From contig SSNU01000110.1 of the NCBI GenBank assembly GCA_012064415.1, forward strand, positions 389,739 through 453,738: a stretch of 64,000 nt of DNA, read 5' to 3'. The notes under the pieces are model-generated. The model was not told the origin of the DNA. It saw nothing but the letters and a program-made list of their open reading frames with translations, and searched no databases. How positions within the stretch are numbered: the first letter of the stretch is position 1; each line of letters starts with the position of its first letter. The position numbers and the translations under genes were made by a program. The DNA comes from Gyrodactylus bullatarudis (Eukaryota; Platyhelminthes; Monogenea; Gyrodactylidea; Gyrodactylidae). Positions 61,501 through 64,000 of the stretch are shown here, one piece after another.

Positions 61501-62991
61501 GTTAGGAAACAAATAATAGACTCGAATAGACATTACACCATGATCCCCTACTTTTAAGAACTCAAATGAATCTGATTGGCTACGCGCAATAGGAGTGCTA
61601 AGCCCAATTTTTCGCTGAACCTGAAACGAACTGCTACCCTTATTTTTACTACAAAAAATGGGTATTTTAAGATTACAAGGAAATTTATCCCTAATAAACT
61701 TTTCAAGCATTTCTTTTGGTATGAACTACGACTTTTAATACTTTAAGGGTTAGACAAACTTTTCTATTGATTATATAAGTTCATTTTTATCATATTTCAT
61801 CAGAGTTGCCAAGTCGATTTGAGTGTATGCATTGCAATAATAACTAACCATTTTCTCTACATACTAACTCTAATACTCTCGAGATAATTTGATTATTTAA
61901 ACTCTATCGATTAGTTACATAACTTGAAGTAACAACTTTTTAACTTGATAAAGATTATGTAACATGTTTCAGCAATATCAACATGTATTGAACATGATCA
62001 ATTCGATAAATTACTCTTTTCTTTACACAGGTGTTACATCTATCGGCTACTCATAAAAAGAAACATTACTAGATCAATAAGTTTGCGAATTTATTCGTTT
62101 TTTTGCTAGAACACAACCTGTACAAAAATAAACGGCAGTCAATATTTTTCAGATTTTTTTCTGAGTCTCTTGCTTGTGATTAAAATAAGGGTTAATTCCA
62201 AAAATCACTGTGATGTGAAAAAACTGTAAAAAACCAACAGAAATAATATTTCTTATTTTAGGAAGATTTATATCCTTTTAATCGGAATCCACAAACATTT
62301 GAGCTTTCTAAAAAAAATAGATTCAGGTTTATCTATAAATCTTAAAGAGACTTGTACGAGTTAAAAAACTCCTCAAGAAGAAAGGCAGTGCTCTAATCCC
62401 AAATTCGAATAGGGAAATTTTGGGGAACCCAATCTGTAAGCAGCAACACAGAACGACATATCCAAATTTCGGGATCATAAACTACGACACAAGAGAATTT
62501 CCTGAACCAAGAGTTCTAAACTTGAGAGGAACATGTATTTCTATTAGATTGAGCAGACTCTTGAAACACATTCTATTCTACTGATTTGAGAATGTTTTTT
62601 ATAATTTATAAATTTATAATTTTATATAAATACTAATTAAAATACTCTCATCTTGTTTCAGTGTTTGACTGCGGTAATAACAGGTCTTGCTTTAAATATA
62701 ACAAAGTGGCAATTTGGTGATTGGCAACAAATGGATCGTATCGGCATCCCATTATACTTTGAATGTCTACTCAGTTGTTACGGTGAAGAAGCATCAATGC
62801 TTGAAGATTGGGTCTGGGCTATTGAAATGTTGAAAAAGTGCACAATTTGTATTGTTCCGTCGGGTCCAAAGAAGGGCTTCACCTACAGAATGCAGGAAAT
62901 GAATAGAATTAGTCAAGGGGCCAATTTAAACATACCCAAGGTTAAACAATACACGCCTGAATTTCGAATGCTCACCAACTGTAATTTTCAA
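55522..62991 (+). CDS. INPP4: Inositol polyphosphate 4-phosphatase (INPP4) gene, partial (5' start and catalytic 3' end missing)
   Basis: Exons: 55522-55865, 55903-56606, 57359-57511, 57545-57602, (57635-57663 tentative), 58850-59060, 59283-59614, 59769-60042, 60759-60910 and 62662-62991. Phases agree throughout if the tentative 29-nt exon is used. The product so far is about 860 residues. First comes a PH domain (YEGYLNQLK, LIGNLLIAYKSKEDD, ending SLEELAKWIHHLREA). A C2 domain follows (SLNPQFNKSIILFPEHLGAC, FRIVDYRDL). Then a long helical region leads to CLTAVITGLALN and LLSCYGEEASMLED, a block I recognise from INPP4A/B upstream of the catalytic site. INPP4 enzymes remove the 4-phosphate from PtdIns(3,4)P2 at membranes. 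The Cys-X5-Arg active site should lie in exons right of the window. Three introns are only 32-37 nt. No start ATG is seen; the first exon begins after TTTTTGTTTAG in phase 2. Confidence 0.85.
57035..57324. repeat. Fold-back MITE in an INPP4 intron
   Basis: Inverted arms of about 58 bp (57035-57094 and 57264-57324) contain GGAATAAGCGCTTTAT and ATAAAGCGCTTATTCC, with AATAAATAAGAAA at the tips. A related half-copy (CGAAATAAAGCGCTTATC) lies at about 34175. The core is not coding. Confidence 0.7.
58086..58146. repeat. Copy of the TTGTTCGCTTGCT repeat
   Basis: TTTGTTCGCTTGCTACCTGA, a CTATGTT stretch and TTGGTCTTTCTG match 63871-63932 and the left half of 6256-6309. It sits in an INPP4 intron. Confidence 0.55.
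59064..59245. repeat. Worn piggyBac-like MITE, CCTTCATGTCCCA family, copy 3
   Basis: Starting at TCCCAAATTTTTTTCATCAC, the sequence follows the 5' half of the copies at 9678 and 45664 (AAATTCCTTTTTGATAGC, GGCTTATCATTTAAAAGATA). It fills most of the 222-nt intron between INPP4 exons ending at 59060 and starting at 59283. Confidence 0.65.
60350..60720. repeat. Dispersed fold-back repeat FB1, copy in INPP4 intron
   Basis: Family words AACCAACAGACAAGAAAACC, GTCTATTGTCGATCCTGAT and TTTGTAAAAATGATAAAT are present; the symmetry is degraded. Confidence 0.5.
60955..61085 (+). repeat. Inverted duplicate of part of the Merlin transposase
   Basis: About 125 bp on the plus strand (GTTCGTTTCAGGTTCAGC, CACTCCTATTGCGCGTAGCC, GTAGGGGATCATGGTGTAA) repeat the minus-strand Merlin frame at 61510-61650 with few differences. 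The transcript of the INPP4 intron would fold into a hairpin with arms of this length and a loop of about 450 nt. Confidence 0.85.
61258..61710 (-). pseudogene. Merlin (ISXO2/IS1595-like) DNA transposase, decayed
   Basis: The frame runs 103 codons from ATG 61710, is broken by TGA at 61399-61401, and continues in the same frame to TAA at 61258. Before the break it reads ARIGGNGHMVEIDENKVSKR. The GG.G..VEIDE....KRKY block holds the first catalytic aspartate of Merlin/ISXO2 DDE transposases. After the break, CAFDRSTGKIHLVIVISRNQ and EDNIEPVSTLIT correspond to the next strands, and the second catalytic aspartate position reads N (ITN). The third acidic residue and the terminal repeats were not found. 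It lies antisense in the last visible INPP4 intron and is inactive. Confidence 0.75.
62339..62584 (+). other. Coding-like open frame upstream of the last visible INPP4 exon
   Basis: An 81-codon frame without ATG has coding-like composition (RLVRVKKLLKKKGSALIPNS, then NPICKQQHRTTYPNFGIINY, then DTREFPEPRVLNLRG). It ends at TGA 62582-62584, 77 bp before the exon at 62662. It has no matching pair of consensus splice sites, so it may be a transposon relic or an exon with weak sites. No family was recognised. Confidence 0.3.
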
Positions 62992-63592
62992 GTGAGAATA
63001 ATCTTCTAATGAATATTGCAGCACCTATACTTACAAAGGTTAACTAGAAATATTTCGTTCTAGGTGCTCAGGCTAATCCATTACCAAATAAGACGTAGGA
63101 TCTTTTAGAAATCATAAATTCATCGAGAATAACTTTAAATAGAAATTTATCAATCTGATATAACAGTATAAAAAATAAGTATTTCGTCAGAAATAAAAAC
63201 GAGGTCTTTACTTTCTGGGATGAGGTGCTGAATAAAGACGAATGTGAATTCAACATTTGTTGAGGGGATTATCTTGACTCAAGACTCTTGAGCACACATG
63301 TTTGAATCTAGCTTGAAGAGGTAGGATTTTGATATTTCTTCCGGATTAATGTATGGAAGGCAACTTGAGGGATTCTTTGTAACTGATAAGACCATGACAC
63401 GATGTGAGAAATCTATATTGAACTTTTTCTATTTTTCGTGTGGATTCAATTATAATTATAATTATGATACCAAGAGTGAGAGCAGTAACATAACCAAATT
63501 TTGAGAGAATTAACCTTTGTACATCTCAAGTTTGAGTTCTGAAGAAGTAACTAATCTCGTAATTTATTAAGTGCTGGAGTATCTTAGAGTCT
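62992..63592. other. INPP4 intron continuing to the right
   Basis: It begins with the donor CAA|GTGAGA. No further exon was found before the window edge; the next INPP4 exons must lie beyond 64000. Confidence 0.5.
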
Positions 63593-63880
63593 TTAACAGT
63601 TCTTGATTCTTTTAACAACAATATGAGAAAAATCAGGATCAAGTTCTATTAGAGAGCAGTGTTTAAGATCAATATTTTTTTCGAGGAGTTTATTGGGAAA
63701 ATAATAATGTACCGCATATTCATAGTAGAAGACATCTGGGGAGGACAGTTTGATAATTGAGAATACCAAATTAAATAGTAAGGGACCGATTATTGAGCCC
63801 TGTTGAAATCCGGAGCTGATTTTAATGGAATTAGAGATTTGGCCGTTGATTAGTATTTCGATTGATATTTTAGTAACGTT
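63593..63880 (-). pseudogene. LINE reverse-transcriptase fragment
   Basis: The minus strand is open for about 95 codons and ends at TAA 63593-63595. It reads ILINGQISNSIKISSGFQQG followed by SIIGPLLFNLVFSI. INGQ.S..I.I.SG..QGS..GPLLF is the signature block of non-LTR reverse transcriptases, just ahead of the active site. The catalytic F/Y-A-D-D position reads FYYEYAVHYY, so it is mutated. It is a dead fragment antisense to the INPP4 gene, perhaps of the same LINE type as 26900-27253. Confidence 0.7.
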
Positions 63881-63932
63881 GTTCGCTTGCTGCCTGACTA
63901 TGTTGTCTTCTGGCTTGTATTGGTCTGTCTGT
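63871..63932. repeat. Copy of the AACGTTGTTCGCTTGCT repeat at the LINE edge
   Basis: TAACGTTGTTCGCTTGCTGC, a CTGACTATG block and TTGGTCTGTCTG; the copies at 6256 and 58086 are shorter. It abuts the upstream end of the LINE fragment, so it may be LINE sequence or its own element. Confidence 0.5.
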
Positions 63933-64000
63933 AGAAAGAGGAGAAAAGGGTGTAGTATTTCTTAAAGAATAAGGATTATAAAAATTATAGTGATTGTTAT

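Noticed and set aside
1..64000. CRISPR arrays, bacterial operons, tRNA or rRNA genes
   Set aside because: No regularly spaced direct repeats and no complete tRNA or rRNA were seen; intron-split genes and transposon types show a eukaryotic nuclear genome.

Overview
This window looks like nuclear DNA of an invertebrate animal. It is very AT-rich, coding sequence is sparse and split by introns with GT..AG borders, and some introns are only 32-37 nt long while others run to many kilobases. The space between exons is filled with transposon remnants. Penelope-like and Merlin elements, a tRNA-like SINE carrying a hammerhead ribozyme, and micro-introns are all known from flatworms, but piggyBac and hAT-like MITEs are also plentiful, so I do not name a phylum. 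A parasitic or free-living flatworm or a crustacean would both fit.

Layout. (1) 1-11.4 kb: one intronless minus-strand gene for a small secreted cysteine-rich protein (7039-7503) among MITEs and a piggyBac scrap. (2) 11.46-37.79 kb, plus strand: a probable large gene for a tandem-PDZ scaffold protein. Its first exon is at 11458 and its PDZ exons are at 34885-37789; two small exons at 30916 and 34625 share phase 0 with their neighbours and join the ends. The ~19-kb first intron holds a Penelope-like retroelement, a piggyBac C-terminus, a LINE tail, fold-back repeats and a possible nested gene for a tiny secreted peptide (28319). (3) 38-55.5 kb: gene-poor repeat land with a piggyBac 5' end, Penelope-type 3' modules, the hammerhead SINE (43000-43265), hAT-like MITEs and a nested palindrome (50.9-53.0 kb). 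(4) 55.5-63.0 kb, plus strand: most of an inositol polyphosphate 4-phosphatase (INPP4) gene with PH, C2 and helical regions. The catalytic exon lies beyond the right edge. Its introns hold a decayed Merlin transposase in inverted duplicate and several MITEs. (5) 63.6-63.9 kb: a minus-strand LINE reverse-transcriptase fragment.

The strongest non-coding finds are the 266-bp hammerhead-ribozyme SINE with perfect 13-bp target-site duplications, and a recurring module linked to the Penelope element that carries a hammerhead-like core. Both host genes recognised (PDZ scaffold, phosphoinositide phosphatase) belong to membrane signalling, but nothing in the sequence shows that they work together.
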